Shown piece by piece: positions 26,048 to 35,049 of a DNA stretch of 39,499 nucleotides. The translations under genes and the position numbers were made by a program. The stretch comes from Pseudomonadota bacterium. Its GTDB lineage: Bacteria > Bdellovibrionota_B > Oligoflexia > Oligoflexales > CAIYRB01. Positions within the stretch are counted from its first letter, which is position 1. Each line of letters begins with the position of its first letter. The stretch covers positions 1 to 39,499 of the forward strand of contig JAPLFY010000136.1 in NCBI GenBank assembly GCA_026390435.1, in the 5' to 3' direction. The notes under the pieces were generated by a model. It saw only the letters and a program-made list of their open reading frames with translations, ran no database searches and was not told the DNA's origin.

Positions 26048-27514
26048 TTGAAATTTTTTCGGGACTCTAAAATCAGCAACATGCTTGCTTTGCGGTTAGG
26101 CGCACCAGACCCCCAGCTAGATTCAGAGCAAATCGAGCACATGCAGCGCTGGCGCGTCCAAAATGCACAACGCGTCGTAAATATCTTTTCCCGTGCGTCA
26201 GTACCAATTCTGAGCTTATCAGCTGCAGTAATGACACAAACTGCTCCCCCTTCGGTCCGCCCTGCGTGTGTTTTTACATTTGGTGCCCTTGTCATAGTTT
26301 CGTTGGCTTGGTTGACTTGGACCCACCTGCTCAAGCGGCCAACAACGATGCGAGCGCTAAATATCTTTGGTCTAGCCGCTGGTGGTGTCGCCATCGTAGG
26401 ATTTAGCTCGATTTTGCATAATACAATCATCGGCAATGATTTAAATGCATCGCAGTACATCATGATCGGACTGATGTTCGGTGTACAAGGTTTTATGATC
26501 GGACTTTTAGCACCTATTATGGGTGAGCTGGCGATATCATTCGCGCTGGTCCATACCATCAGTTGCCTGATCATTTGGTATGTAGATCATGCTCCCGAGC
26601 CTATCGCCTGGAGCCTTACACTCTGTTTATCGGAAATTTTAGTTGTCTCATTCTTCCAACAACAGGCACGCCAATCCAAAGAGCACGCTCTACTTAATTA
26701 CCAAGCTCTGGATTTGGCTTCGCAAAACCAGCGACTAAGGTTACGGGCAATTGAAAGCGAACTCTTACTAGCCCGCGAAATTCAAGAATCATTCATACCG
26801 CCGCCGACGGAACTGATTACCGATGATTTTGCCGCTCATTTTTTTCATATCCCCCATGGTCTTTTAGGCGGCGACTGGTTAGCAGCACGCATACTACCGT
26901 CTGGTGCGATGGCTATTGCGGTCGGCGATGTCAGCGGCAAGGGTGTACCCGCCGCTATGGTCGTGCAATCAGTGCAGTCATTGTGGGCGCAGGCTCTGCG
27001 GTCGCCTGAATTCGACCCGGCCGAGTGGCTCGATTCCGTTAATGATACCTTGATCGCAATGGGACGCAGACATCCGTACACTTTAACGCTCGGCATCATG
27101 GTTTTGGAACAGAAGCGACTAACGTATTACTCAGCTGGGCATGTACCGCTGCTGCTACTTGGCTCCCCTACAGATCCCATGCAAATCACATCTATACATG
27201 GAGGCGGCAGCGTCCTGGGCATCGACGCCAATTTGGCATTGAAACCCGTAGTCGTAGACTTTGACACATGGCGCCCACACTCAATATTTCTCGCCACTGA
27301 TGGTGTGCTACCTTGGCAGGTGCGCCGCAAAAAAAGTCGCATCCTAAAACTGGTTCAAGATGTACGGAGCCAAGGCAAAACGGCCCTTGAGTCTATCGAT
27401 GAGGAAGATGACCAAATTTTGGTTTGGGTTGAATACGCCGCGCAATTTGGAGGAAAAATCGCTCCCGGGTCGATCCCCGCTGAATTGCCGATAGGGATTA
27501 GCGCCGACAGTTAA
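26048..27514 (+). CDS. Membrane SpoIIE/RsbU-type phosphatase
   Basis: A 488-residue protein. About residues 50-205 form five to six membrane helices, followed by a helix leading to a SpoIIE-type PP2C domain (about 240-470). Visible motifs are LLGGDW (274-277 for GGDW), VGDVSGKGVPAA (from 292) and YYSAGHVPLLL, plus LATDGVL (about 415), which give the Mn/Mg site. Such proteins dephosphorylate anti-sigma antagonists; no antagonist or anti-sigma gene is adjacent. TTG start, weak ribosome site, 53 bases after the HAD-IG gene. The exact start is uncertain. Confidence 0.82.
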   Translation: MKFFRDSKISNMLALRLGAPDPQLDSEQIEHMQRWRVQNAQRVVNIFSRASVPILSLSAAVMTQTAPPSVRPACVFTFGALVIVSLAWLTWTHLLKRPTTMRALNIFGLAAGGVAIVGFSSILHNTIIGNDLNASQYIMIGLMFGVQGFMIGLLAPIMGELAISFALVHTISCLIIWYVDHAPEPIAWSLTLCLSEILVVSFFQQQARQSKEHALLNYQALDLASQNQRLRLRAIESELLLAREIQESFIPPPTELITDDFAAHFFHIPHGLLGGDWLAARILPSGAMAIAVGDVSGKGVPAAMVVQSVQSLWAQALRSPEFDPAEWLDSVNDTLIAMGRRHPYTLTLGIMVLEQKRLTYYSAGHVPLLLLGSPTDPMQITSIHGGGSVLGIDANLALKPVVVDFDTWRPHSIFLATDGVLPWQVRRKKSRILKLVQDVRSQGKTALESIDEEDDQILVWVEYAAQFGGKIAPGSIPAELPIGISADS

Positions 27515-27692
27515 CCATCCAGCCACCGCAGGACCAGGTCGCCCTAGATCTGGAAGCTAATTCTTGGGCTGAATTATTTTCCGTTTTTTTGCGGCCTTTG
27601 ATTTTTACCCAAACTGATTCGAGACGTTTTCCAAGTTTTTTGCTAATAAAGTCGCTCCTCGCGTCGATATGTCACGAGAGGTGAGCTTATAC

Positions 27693-29567
27693 ATGGTCCT
27701 GAGGACTTTATTCGCATTGTTCTGCTCTGGTACGGCGCTAGCTATGCCGGATGGCCTGTCTAATGTTGCCTCGGAATTAGTGAAGGTAAATACCGAAAAT
27801 TTACCTCTAGAGTTTAATAACGTTGAGTATTTAATCGATCCCACAGGGGAGATAAACTTTAGTACGGCAGAAGGAAATAGTAATTTAGCTTGGCAGCGCG
27901 CGACAGAGAGCACCTTTGGGATGCAGCCTGCAGATGTTTGGATGCGTTTTCACATCGAAAATGAAACGCCCTTTCCAGCAATTCTTGAGCATCGTTGGAA
28001 TCTCCCCATAGATGACGCACAACTTTTCTGGCGGCACAACCAAACCTTAACTGAAATAAAGCCGTCCCGCAGTTACGCACCCCTATTTGAACTGAATCTA
28101 CCGCGTGGTTCGCATGAATTTTACCTTCACCTCAAAAACTGCAAGTCGCATACGATGAAGTCTAGGTTTAGGATTTCTAATGCATTTGAAATGCATGCAC
28201 AAATATTCTCAAGCAGAGATTTCATTGCACTTCTTTACGGCGTCACTATTGCGACGATTTTGCTGAATCTCGGCTGGCTTTTGATATATAAAAGATCCTA
28301 TTTCCTATATTACATTCTCTACAGCTTATCTATGCTCGGTATTCTTGCAGTAGCCTCATTCCACATGGCAAATTTCTCCCAGTGGCTATGGAACAGCATG
28401 CTGCTGATCAATGCGTTTGCAGTATTTCTGTTCATGACCACGGCGTTATCTATGCGTACCTATACGCCCAGAATTTTTTACGCCATGATCATTATGCTCA
28501 TAACAATGGCCGTTCTAATGGCTCCTGAAATTGCATATGGTCGGCACTTGCCTTGGTACGTGCCGCAGATTGGACTTTACGGTGCGTCGATTATCGGAGC
28601 GATTATTCGCCATCGGCAAGGCTATAAACCAGCTACCTTCCTCATGGCTGGTTGGACCCTACTCACCGCCGGTTATGTGATCAACGCCCTAGCCTACGCA
28701 GCATCGGTGGGGATGATTTGGCGCTACTCCCTCTACCTGGCATTTGCCGTCGAAAGCATATTTTTTGCTATCGCTGTTGGTTATAAGGCACGGTTAGCTG
28801 AATTAAAAGTGACAATCGAGAATACGCACGCTTTTAGACAAATGGAAAAGGTATTCTATCCCCATCAAATACAGCAAATACGCACGGGCATTGAACTCGA
28901 ACTAACGATGCCTACGGGCAGCGGCGAGGCTTGTGTGCTTTGTTTTGACATAGTTGGAAGTAGCAAGATCAACCACGAAAAGACCAAGGATTTTCTGCGC
29001 AACGTCTTTCGTCGCTGTAACGAGGCGATGGACGACGGCTACGACCCAAGCCGTCTGGTGGCCAGTGGATTTCGAATCAAGGAAATGGGCGATGGCTTTA
29101 TTTGTAGCGTTGGCTATCCGTTCAAATCACTTAGCGGATCGCTGGCGAGAGATGGATTGGGTCTAGCCATCCGGTTCTTAGATATCTTCCAGGAAGAAGT
29201 TGAGAAGTTCGCGTATCACGAACCCGTTTACTGCTGCATTGCGCTAGCTATGGATAGTATCTCCGGCTTTTATCCTTCAGGTGGTACCCGGTCTTACGAC
29301 CTTTACGGTCGGTCGATTATTCTCGCGACGCGTTATGAAACAATGCGAAAAGTGATGTTTCCAAGTGGTATGACAGGAAGTGTTCTAATTGCACAAGAGC
29401 GGGTCTTCTATAGTTTAGCAGCGACTGAGAGGTCAAAGTTCACCAAATATTCTCTGCGGGATAACCACGCAACAGTTCGTGACGACTCCGCTGCTGAAGC
29501 TCTCTTTTATTTAGTAGTCGGCAATTCCGCGCCAGCTGATTTGGTATCACTTCCGCTATCTGCATAG
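27693..29567 (+). CDS. 7TMR-DISM receptor with class III cyclase domain
   Basis: A 624-residue protein. ATG 27693 is preferred (GAGGTGAG seven bases upstream, signal MVLRTLFALFCSGTALA); ATG 27669 is possible. An external 7TMR-DISM domain (about 25-175) is followed by seven helices (about 180-375) and a cyclase domain (about 410-600). It has FDIVGSS (metal Asp), KEMGDG (Lys and metal Asp) and YDLYG. The usual Asn before A.R is Ile (GRSIILATRYE); the Arg remains. Likely an adenylate cyclase responding to an outside signal; reduced activity is possible. Paralogous in design to the protein at 2628-4949 but without PilZ. Confidence 0.82.
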   Translation: MVLRTLFALFCSGTALAMPDGLSNVASELVKVNTENLPLEFNNVEYLIDPTGEINFSTAEGNSNLAWQRATESTFGMQPADVWMRFHIENETPFPAILEHRWNLPIDDAQLFWRHNQTLTEIKPSRSYAPLFELNLPRGSHEFYLHLKNCKSHTMKSRFRISNAFEMHAQIFSSRDFIALLYGVTIATILLNLGWLLIYKRSYFLYYILYSLSMLGILAVASFHMANFSQWLWNSMLLINAFAVFLFMTTALSMRTYTPRIFYAMIIMLITMAVLMAPEIAYGRHLPWYVPQIGLYGASIIGAIIRHRQGYKPATFLMAGWTLLTAGYVINALAYAASVGMIWRYSLYLAFAVESIFFAIAVGYKARLAELKVTIENTHAFRQMEKVFYPHQIQQIRTGIELELTMPTGSGEACVLCFDIVGSSKINHEKTKDFLRNVFRRCNEAMDDGYDPSRLVASGFRIKEMGDGFICSVGYPFKSLSGSLARDGLGLAIRFLDIFQEEVEKFAYHEPVYCCIALAMDSISGFYPSGGTRSYDLYGRSIILATRYETMRKVMFPSGMTGSVLIAQERVFYSLAATERSKFTKYSLRDNHATVRDDSAAEALFYLVVGNSAPADLVSLPLSA

Positions 29568-29570
29568 TTG

Positions 29571-29587
29571 AGATTTTACCAAAATCT
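29571..29587 (+). terminator. Hairpin right after the cyclase gene
   Basis: AGATTTT-acc-AAAATCT is a perfect 7-bp stem starting four bases after the stop. A+T-rich and without a clear T-run, so termination is possible but weak. About 60 bases further on (29640-29690) lies an A+T-rich stretch with a perfect TATAAT (29652-29657), a possible -10 for the next kinase gene without a good -35. Confidence 0.35.
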
Positions 29588-29807
29588 TTGCTCTTTCCGC
29601 CCAGGAGACTAGCGCGCTCCCGCATGCGCAAGTCCCAGGTCATAAACATTTTATAATTAAATTTATCATTAAAACCAAAACAAAACGGCAATGTTCAAAC
29701 GCCACCAAAGACCCTGCTCATCTCGGTAAAGACTCAAGAAAAATGACTAATTACCCGAAGAATGGAGCGCGGGCGCAAAACCCCGTCCGGCATTAAAGGT
29801 GGAGCTA

Positions 29808-32165
29808 ATGCGCAACAAACTTCTCGGTAACCGTTACCGCATCGTCGATCTCATCGGCGAAGGTGGGATGGCTTACGTCTACCTCGCCATCGACGAGAAG
29901 CTTGGTCGTCGCGTTGCCGTGAAAGTTTTGCACGAACACATGGAAAGAAATCCCGAAATCAGACAGCGTTTCCAAGCTGAAGCGCAAACGATTTCTGCTT
30001 TTGATCATCCAAATATTGTTAAAATATATGATTTTTCTGGCGATCAAATCGGACGACTTTGGATCGTCACAGAGGTTATCCAAGGCAAAAACCTTGCTCA
30101 ATATGTGCAGAACTTAAGCAACAAGTGGCTACACCCCGTTATCGCTGCCTGTATAGTCGCAGAAATTTGTAAGGGGTTATCTAAGGCCCACGAGAGCAGT
30201 ATAGTGCATCGCGATATCAAACCTGAAAACGTCATGATCACATATGACGGTCGCATAAAACTCATGGATTTCGGCATATCTAAAGATCTCGCGAAATCTA
30301 GTGTCACCGTCACTGGCACCTTCATGGGCTCCCCCAGCTACATGTCGCCAGAACAAATCCGCGGTCGCGATGTTGATTGGCGAAGTGATATCTACAGCCT
30401 GTCGGTTCTCTTTTACGAACTAGTGACTGGACGACTCCCATACATCGGAAACACTACCCATGATGTGATACTCAAGATCATGGAGGGTAACTTTACTCAT
30501 CCGCGCTATCTCGTACCAGGAATACCGCCTGCCTATGACGAGCTAATCATTCAAGGCCTGTCAAAGCAGGTCTCCGGTAGACCACAGAGTGCGGATTATT
30601 ACCGCGAAATCATCGACCAGACGCTCCGCCTGCTGAACTTTGACGAGAGTCACATTGAGCTAGAGAGATACGCAAGGGACCCCGCTACTTTTCAGGCGCG
30701 CCTAAAGGCTTTCAACGTTGGAACGGCAACGCCACCTCTACCAATGACAAGGCTAGCAGCTCCAACGCCAGGAATGTCTCCTCGGCCGGTAACCGCGGCG
30801 ACACTGCCCCCTAGGTCTAATCAAAGACAACCTAGTTTTGCTCCCGCTAATTCCATTCAGCGGATGGAACCATCACCGCCTCCCCCCGCTACAGCCTTTG
30901 TTCCTATTGCGCAATTTGCCACCGGAATGCCGCAACGTCAGGCAATCCTGCCGCCGCAGCGCAAGGCAGTAGCATCAGTTAGGCAAAATCCAAGGCGGCG
31001 CGCAGTCATAAGCGTCTATCAAAACAGAACTTGGTTTAGCTATTCATTAAGTTTCATCTTCATTGGACTCACCTGCGCTTTAAGCTTGTGGGGCTTCAAC
31101 CTAATTCAGACTCGCTTAGACGCGAGCAACCTTAACGCAGGTCAACGACGAGACAATTGGCCGTCAAATAGCCGCAGCGCCGCTTACAGTGCGCGCCAGC
31201 CAAAGCACCCAAAACGAGACGGCACCCCCCCAAGAGCGACCATTACATCTGGAGCTGGGGCTGTAATTGGAGCTGGAGGCAAAGCACCTTCGACCGTTTT
31301 AAGTACCCCGCCCATCCTGGGAACCGTGCCAGCACAACGACTAGCGGACACACATCAGAGACCTAGCAGAACCCCAAAAAAATCGCAAAAAAACCATGAT
31401 TTTAAGCCTACGCCAAACAAGATTGAGGCAAACAAGGCTGAGCTTCTAAACTCACCTGTAGACTTATCTGCCACTAAAACCTCGTCTGAGACGGAGTCGG
31501 CAAAACAACGCAAGCTGGCATCAGCTGCAGATAATGCAACTGGGCTGGAGACGATACTGCCTGCATCCCTCAATCCAAATGATCGGAATGACCAGGCAGA
31601 CAAACAAGATCAACTTGAGCGACCAGAGATTAAAGATACCAAAATCACTACCGAAAAAAATGACCCGAAGCTGACACCAGCCCGAGGCAAAGGCATGGTT
31701 ATTGTGAGCTCACAGCCAGCTTCAGAAGTCTATGTGGACGGTAGGCGGATCGGCACCACCATCGACCGCACGGGTGACAGTGGACCACTCCCCCTTGCTC
31801 CGGGCAAACATTCTCTTGAGCTAAGGCGAACGGGTTATCCTGTATATCGCCGCGTTTTTGAACTTGCGACTGATGAGATTCTCACTCTCCCCCGCGTCAC
31901 TCTTGGCAACCGGGAAACCTCAAATAGCAATCAGTTGGTAACACTGACGATTAGGACCAATACTGATACAGCGCAAGTCACGCTGCGGAATTTAAATAGC
32001 AATGCGACACAAATATTTTCCCTACGCGGAAGCAGCAAGCAGGTACAACTTGGCGCTGGTCGCTACTACCTTAGAGTGGAACACAATACCGACGTAAAAG
32101 AACGTGAACTGAGCTTAAACGGCAACGAAGGACAGCTCACATTCAGCGCAGAATTTAAGAAGTAA
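29808..32165 (+). CDS. Ser/Thr protein kinase with membrane anchor and PEGA domain
   Basis: A 785-residue kinase. ATG 29808 has AGGTGGAG upstream; a GTG at 29799 overlaps that site and is not favoured. Kinase domain (about 10-270): GEGGMAYVYLA, Lys39 (AVKVL), HRDIKPEN (134-141), DFGIS (154-158), SPSYMSPEQ. A Pro-rich linker leads to one membrane helix (about 409-430), then a long low-complexity region and an external PEGA domain (about 627-700, SSQPASEVYVDGRRIG and APGKHSLELRRTGY). The next gene, 16 bases on, is also a PEGA membrane protein. Same design as the kinase at 10897. Confidence 0.9.
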   Translation: MRNKLLGNRYRIVDLIGEGGMAYVYLAIDEKLGRRVAVKVLHEHMERNPEIRQRFQAEAQTISAFDHPNIVKIYDFSGDQIGRLWIVTEVIQGKNLAQYVQNLSNKWLHPVIAACIVAEICKGLSKAHESSIVHRDIKPENVMITYDGRIKLMDFGISKDLAKSSVTVTGTFMGSPSYMSPEQIRGRDVDWRSDIYSLSVLFYELVTGRLPYIGNTTHDVILKIMEGNFTHPRYLVPGIPPAYDELIIQGLSKQVSGRPQSADYYREIIDQTLRLLNFDESHIELERYARDPATFQARLKAFNVGTATPPLPMTRLAAPTPGMSPRPVTAATLPPRSNQRQPSFAPANSIQRMEPSPPPPATAFVPIAQFATGMPQRQAILPPQRKAVASVRQNPRRRAVISVYQNRTWFSYSLSFIFIGLTCALSLWGFNLIQTRLDASNLNAGQRRDNWPSNSRSAAYSARQPKHPKRDGTPPRATITSGAGAVIGAGGKAPSTVLSTPPILGTVPAQRLADTHQRPSRTPKKSQKNHDFKPTPNKIEANKAELLNSPVDLSATKTSSETESAKQRKLASAADNATGLETILPASLNPNDRNDQADKQDQLERPEIKDTKITTEKNDPKLTPARGKGMVIVSSQPASEVYVDGRRIGTTIDRTGDSGPLPLAPGKHSLELRRTGYPVYRRVFELATDEILTLPRVTLGNRETSNSNQLVTLTIRTNTDTAQVTLRNLNSNATQIFSLRGSSKQVQLGAGRYYLRVEHNTDVKERELSLNGNEGQLTFSAEFKK

Positions 32166-32181
32166 CGTTGGAGCATAGATC

Positions 32182-34257
32182 TTGAGTAGACAGTCAACAA
32201 ATAACAACCAGCCACATGGTCGCCCGATCACGGGGCGATCTGCGGCCATTGCGGCTATTGCAGCTGGTGTTATTCGCGACCTGTTGATTTGGACCTTAAC
32301 TGTGAGCATCGCATTACCCGCAGGTTACAGTGCATCAATGCTGATTTCCTCTTCAGCACTCGCTTCGGCTTACTCGAATGGATTTGATAAATATCAGCAG
32401 GGTGATTTCGCGGGTGCAGAAAAAATACTTAAAGAGTCTCCGCGCAGCAAGCTTCCAGCAAAGGAACAGGCCAGCACTCTTAAATTAATGGGCATCTGCC
32501 AATTTATGCAGAACAACAAGACAGCCGCCGCAGAAAGCTTCAAGAGTGCGCTGAGCTTCGACTCTTCAACTCACATTGATGCAGGTGAGGTGCTCGATGA
32601 CGCGGTGCTCGGATTCTTCAACAAGATCAAATCTACTGCCCCGAGTGGTGGGACTGCCAGCGCGGGTAAGGGCCATTCGGCGACGAGCGCATCGAAATCT
32701 TCTAGCAAACGCACCACTGACTCAAACGGCAATCCACTCAAGCAAACCTTCTTGATGATTAATTCCTCAAATAAAGGCGCCAATATCACCATCGACGGCA
32801 TCATCGCTGGCCAGGTCAACAACAAGATAAATACTGAGCCTGGCAAAGTATTGGTGGAAGTGTCCCTGAACGGTTACAAGACGAAGAAGCTGCGGATCAA
32901 TATCATCAAAGATCAGGATAATGATGTCAGCATAAATTTAGAGAAAAACCAACCAAAGGCACCTCCACGGTCAAAGGCAGCGCCGCAAGCGACACCCAAG
33001 GGTGCTGACGACAGCGGTATTGCCGCAGCTCCCAACTCCGGTGCGCCAGCCGGACGCCCGAGCAAAAAACGTGGATCAAGTAACAATCAAAGCCGACCTA
33101 AGACAGCCAACGACGATATGTTCGGCGAGCCGGCCGCAACACGGGCCCAAGGCGCACCGGGTGGCGGGCTAGCAGCCAGCCGTTCGCAGCAAGCCGGAGC
33201 AAGGGCCGGGCAGGCTGCAAATCAGCAGCAGGCACTACAGCTACAACAGACACCCCAGGGATACGCGCCTACAGGCTATCCGCAGCAGCAAGGCTTTCCG
33301 CAGCAGCAAGGCTATCCGCAGCAGCAGGGCTTTCCGCAGCAGCAGGGCTTTCCGCAACAGCAAGGCTATCCGCAACAGCAAGCCTATCCGCAACAGCAAG
33401 GCTATCCGCAACCGGGTTACCCACCACAGGGCTACGCCCCGCCGCCGTATTATCAGCCACCTCCGCAAGTCATCATCCAACAGTCGCCAGCACCTTATTA
33501 TGGTATGCCGGCGGAGATGAGTGCATCCGCTCCGGCGTCACCGGAAACGTTGCCACCACCGCCGAGCATCCCAGCAGATCAGGGTTCTAGCGATCAGTTT
33601 TTGGGTAGCGACGGTGGGCTGCCACCAGAGCCAGCATTTAGCCCTGATCCCGCATCTAACGGCGGTGGGTCGAGAGACTCCGCAAGCCGTGCGAAAAATG
33701 GCGGTAACCGTGGCAACGATAGTTCGCGTAACGTTTTACTTTATCTACTACCTCTAGGAGTGGGCCAGTTCGTTAACGGTAAGCCTCTGCTTGGGGTATT
33801 AGTTGCTGTCGCCCAGGTTGGGGCATTTGGCTATGGCTTCCAAAAAGACTCACTTGCCAAGTCAAAAACAAAATCAATCAACGCCTATTCTGCGGAAAAC
33901 TGCACAACAGAAGAACAGCTAGCGGATTGTCAGCAGTATATTGATAGCGGCACGGCATACGTGAATACTCTAAATACGCAAAGCAAATATGGCTTCATTG
34001 CTGCCGCTGCAGCCTATGGCCTTGGCGTGACGCAAGCCTTCCTCGACACCCCCGCTAAGGTGGCAAAAAAGAAGAAGAGAAGAGGCTTTAATTTATCGGG
34101 GACCAGAGCTGCGCATGGCGACTCCTCAGATATGGACCTTTACGATGTAAACGAATCCTACGCCTTTGACTGGCGAGTGGACGTAGTCCCACATTATAAT
34201 GCGGTGAGCACGAGGTCCGAACCAGCGCTGACGCTCAATTTAGATTTGCAGTTTTAA
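32182..34257 (+). CDS. PEGA/TPR membrane protein with Gln-rich repeat domain
   Basis: A 691-residue protein. After a 32-residue basic N-terminus comes a signal or anchor helix (about 33-60). TPR-like helices follow (about 65-145, [28 protein letters not shown]), then a PEGA domain (about 190-255, with [17 protein letters not shown]), a Gln/Pro/Tyr-rich segment with hexapeptide repeats (about 365-415), and a C-terminal part with two hydrophobic helices ([20 protein letters not shown], then [12 protein letters not shown]) like DUF5683 proteins. TTG start, GGAG upstream. It follows the PEGA kinase by 16 bases and is its likely partner or substrate; the role is unknown. Confidence 0.7.
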   Translation: MSRQSTNNNQPHGRPITGRSAAIAAIAAGVIRDLLIWTLTVSIALPAGYSASMLISSSALASAYSNGFDKYQQGDFAGAEKILKESPRSKLPAKEQASTLKLMGICQFMQNNKTAAAESFKSALSFDSSTHIDAGEVLDDAVLGFFNKIKSTAPSGGTASAGKGHSATSASKSSSKRTTDSNGNPLKQTFLMINSSNKGANITIDGIIAGQVNNKINTEPGKVLVEVSLNGYKTKKLRINIIKDQDNDVSINLEKNQPKAPPRSKAAPQATPKGADDSGIAAAPNSGAPAGRPSKKRGSSNNQSRPKTANDDMFGEPAATRAQGAPGGGLAASRSQQAGARAGQAANQQQALQLQQTPQGYAPTGYPQQQGFPQQQGYPQQQGFPQQQGFPQQQGYPQQQAYPQQQGYPQPGYPPQGYAPPPYYQPPPQVIIQQSPAPYYGMPAEMSASAPASPETLPPPPSIPADQGSSDQFLGSDGGLPPEPAFSPDPASNGGGSRDSASRAKNGGNRGNDSSRNVLLYLLPLGVGQFVNGKPLLGVLVAVAQVGAFGYGFQKDSLAKSKTKSINAYSAENCTTEEQLADCQQYIDSGTAYVNTLNTQSKYGFIAAAAAYGLGVTQAFLDTPAKVAKKKKRRGFNLSGTRAAHGDSSDMDLYDVNESYAFDWRVDVVPHYNAVSTRSEPALTLNLDLQF
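33274..33399 (+). repeat. 18-bp in-frame repeats encoding G[YF]PQQQ
   Basis: Seven consecutive 18-base units of the type GGCTATCCGCAGCAGCAA encode [12 protein letters not shown] or AYPQQQ. An imperfect eighth (GYPQP) follows. Units differ at third positions and Tyr/Phe codons, showing some age. Confidence 0.95.
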
Positions 34258-34300
34258 GCTGCGCGCTGATAGTCCTCGATTGGGCACAGGAGAGCAAAAA

Positions 34301-34360
34301 TTGAGTCCTGATTTGAATCCTGATTTGAGTCCTAATTTAAGTCCTAATTTAAGTCCTGAA
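34301..34360 (+). repeat. 12-bp repeats at the start of coaE
   Basis: Five units of TTGAGTCCTGAT or close variants lie between the ribosome site and the conserved coaE core. They encode Leu-Ser-Pro-Asp/Asn. The first three begin with TTG, so each could act as a start codon. Confidence 0.9.
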
Positions 34361-34993
34361 AAGATGCTAAAAACATACGGAATTGCCTTAACAGGCGGCA
34401 TCGGGACTGGCAAATCAACTGTGGCTGACATGTTGCGCGCTCGGTCCTATGAAGTGATCGACGCGGATCAGCTAGCTCGGAACATCACAGCGCCGGGTAG
34501 TGCCGCCTTGACTGAGATCGCAAACCGCTTCGGAGCTGATTGCTTAAATGCCGATGGTAGCTTGAATCGCAAAATACTCGGCAGCCTAGTATTTCAAGAC
34601 TCTGGTGCCCGACGCGATTTGGAGGCTATCACCCACCCGCGCATCAGAGCCGCCTTGCTGCAGCACGTAGACACGCTCAAACTTGACAAAAAACCTCGCC
34701 CCTTTTTTTACGAGGCAGCTCTGATTTTTGAAACGACCAGCGCCCCCTTATTTCGCACGGTATGGGCCACCTACTGCCCACCCGACATGCAGGCCCAGCG
34801 GATTATTCAGCGTGATGGCGTCACAGCAGAGCAAGCTGCGACCGTGGTCGCCGCACAAATGTCGAGCCGTCAGAAAGCGGACCTAGCTGACGTAACCATC
34901 GACACCAGCGGCACCCCTTTGACCGTCGCCAAACAGCTCGATGACCTACTAAAATCGCTTAAAGACATCGCTCCAGACTCCACGAAGACCTGA
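34301..34993 (+). CDS. coaE: Dephospho-CoA kinase
   Basis: A 230-residue enzyme for the last step of coenzyme A synthesis. P-loop TGGIGTGKST (about 31-40), DADQLAR (54-60), HPRIRAAL and FFYEAALIFE (substrate and lid regions) match CoaE. I place the start at TTG 34301 with AGGAG upstream. The first 20 residues are a repeat-coded Leu-Ser-Pro-Asp/Asn extension that other CoaE proteins lack; ATG 34364 would give a more usual protein, but its ribosome site is weak. A TTG at 34280 is also in frame. Confidence 0.9.
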   Translation: MSPDLNPDLSPNLSPNLSPEKMLKTYGIALTGGIGTGKSTVADMLRARSYEVIDADQLARNITAPGSAALTEIANRFGADCLNADGSLNRKILGSLVFQDSGARRDLEAITHPRIRAALLQHVDTLKLDKKPRPFFYEAALIFETTSAPLFRTVWATYCPPDMQAQRIIQRDGVTAEQAATVVAAQMSSRQKADLADVTIDTSGTPLTVAKQLDDLLKSLKDIAPDSTKT

Positions 34994-35049
34994 CGAATTT
35001 GGGCTGTGAGCTAGCCCGTTCCATGATAGATTGAGCCCACCTTGCGCTG

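Noticed and set aside
33274-33399. CRISPR-like array
   Set aside because: The units are contiguous, without spacers, and code for G[YF]PQQQ in frame with a longer gene.
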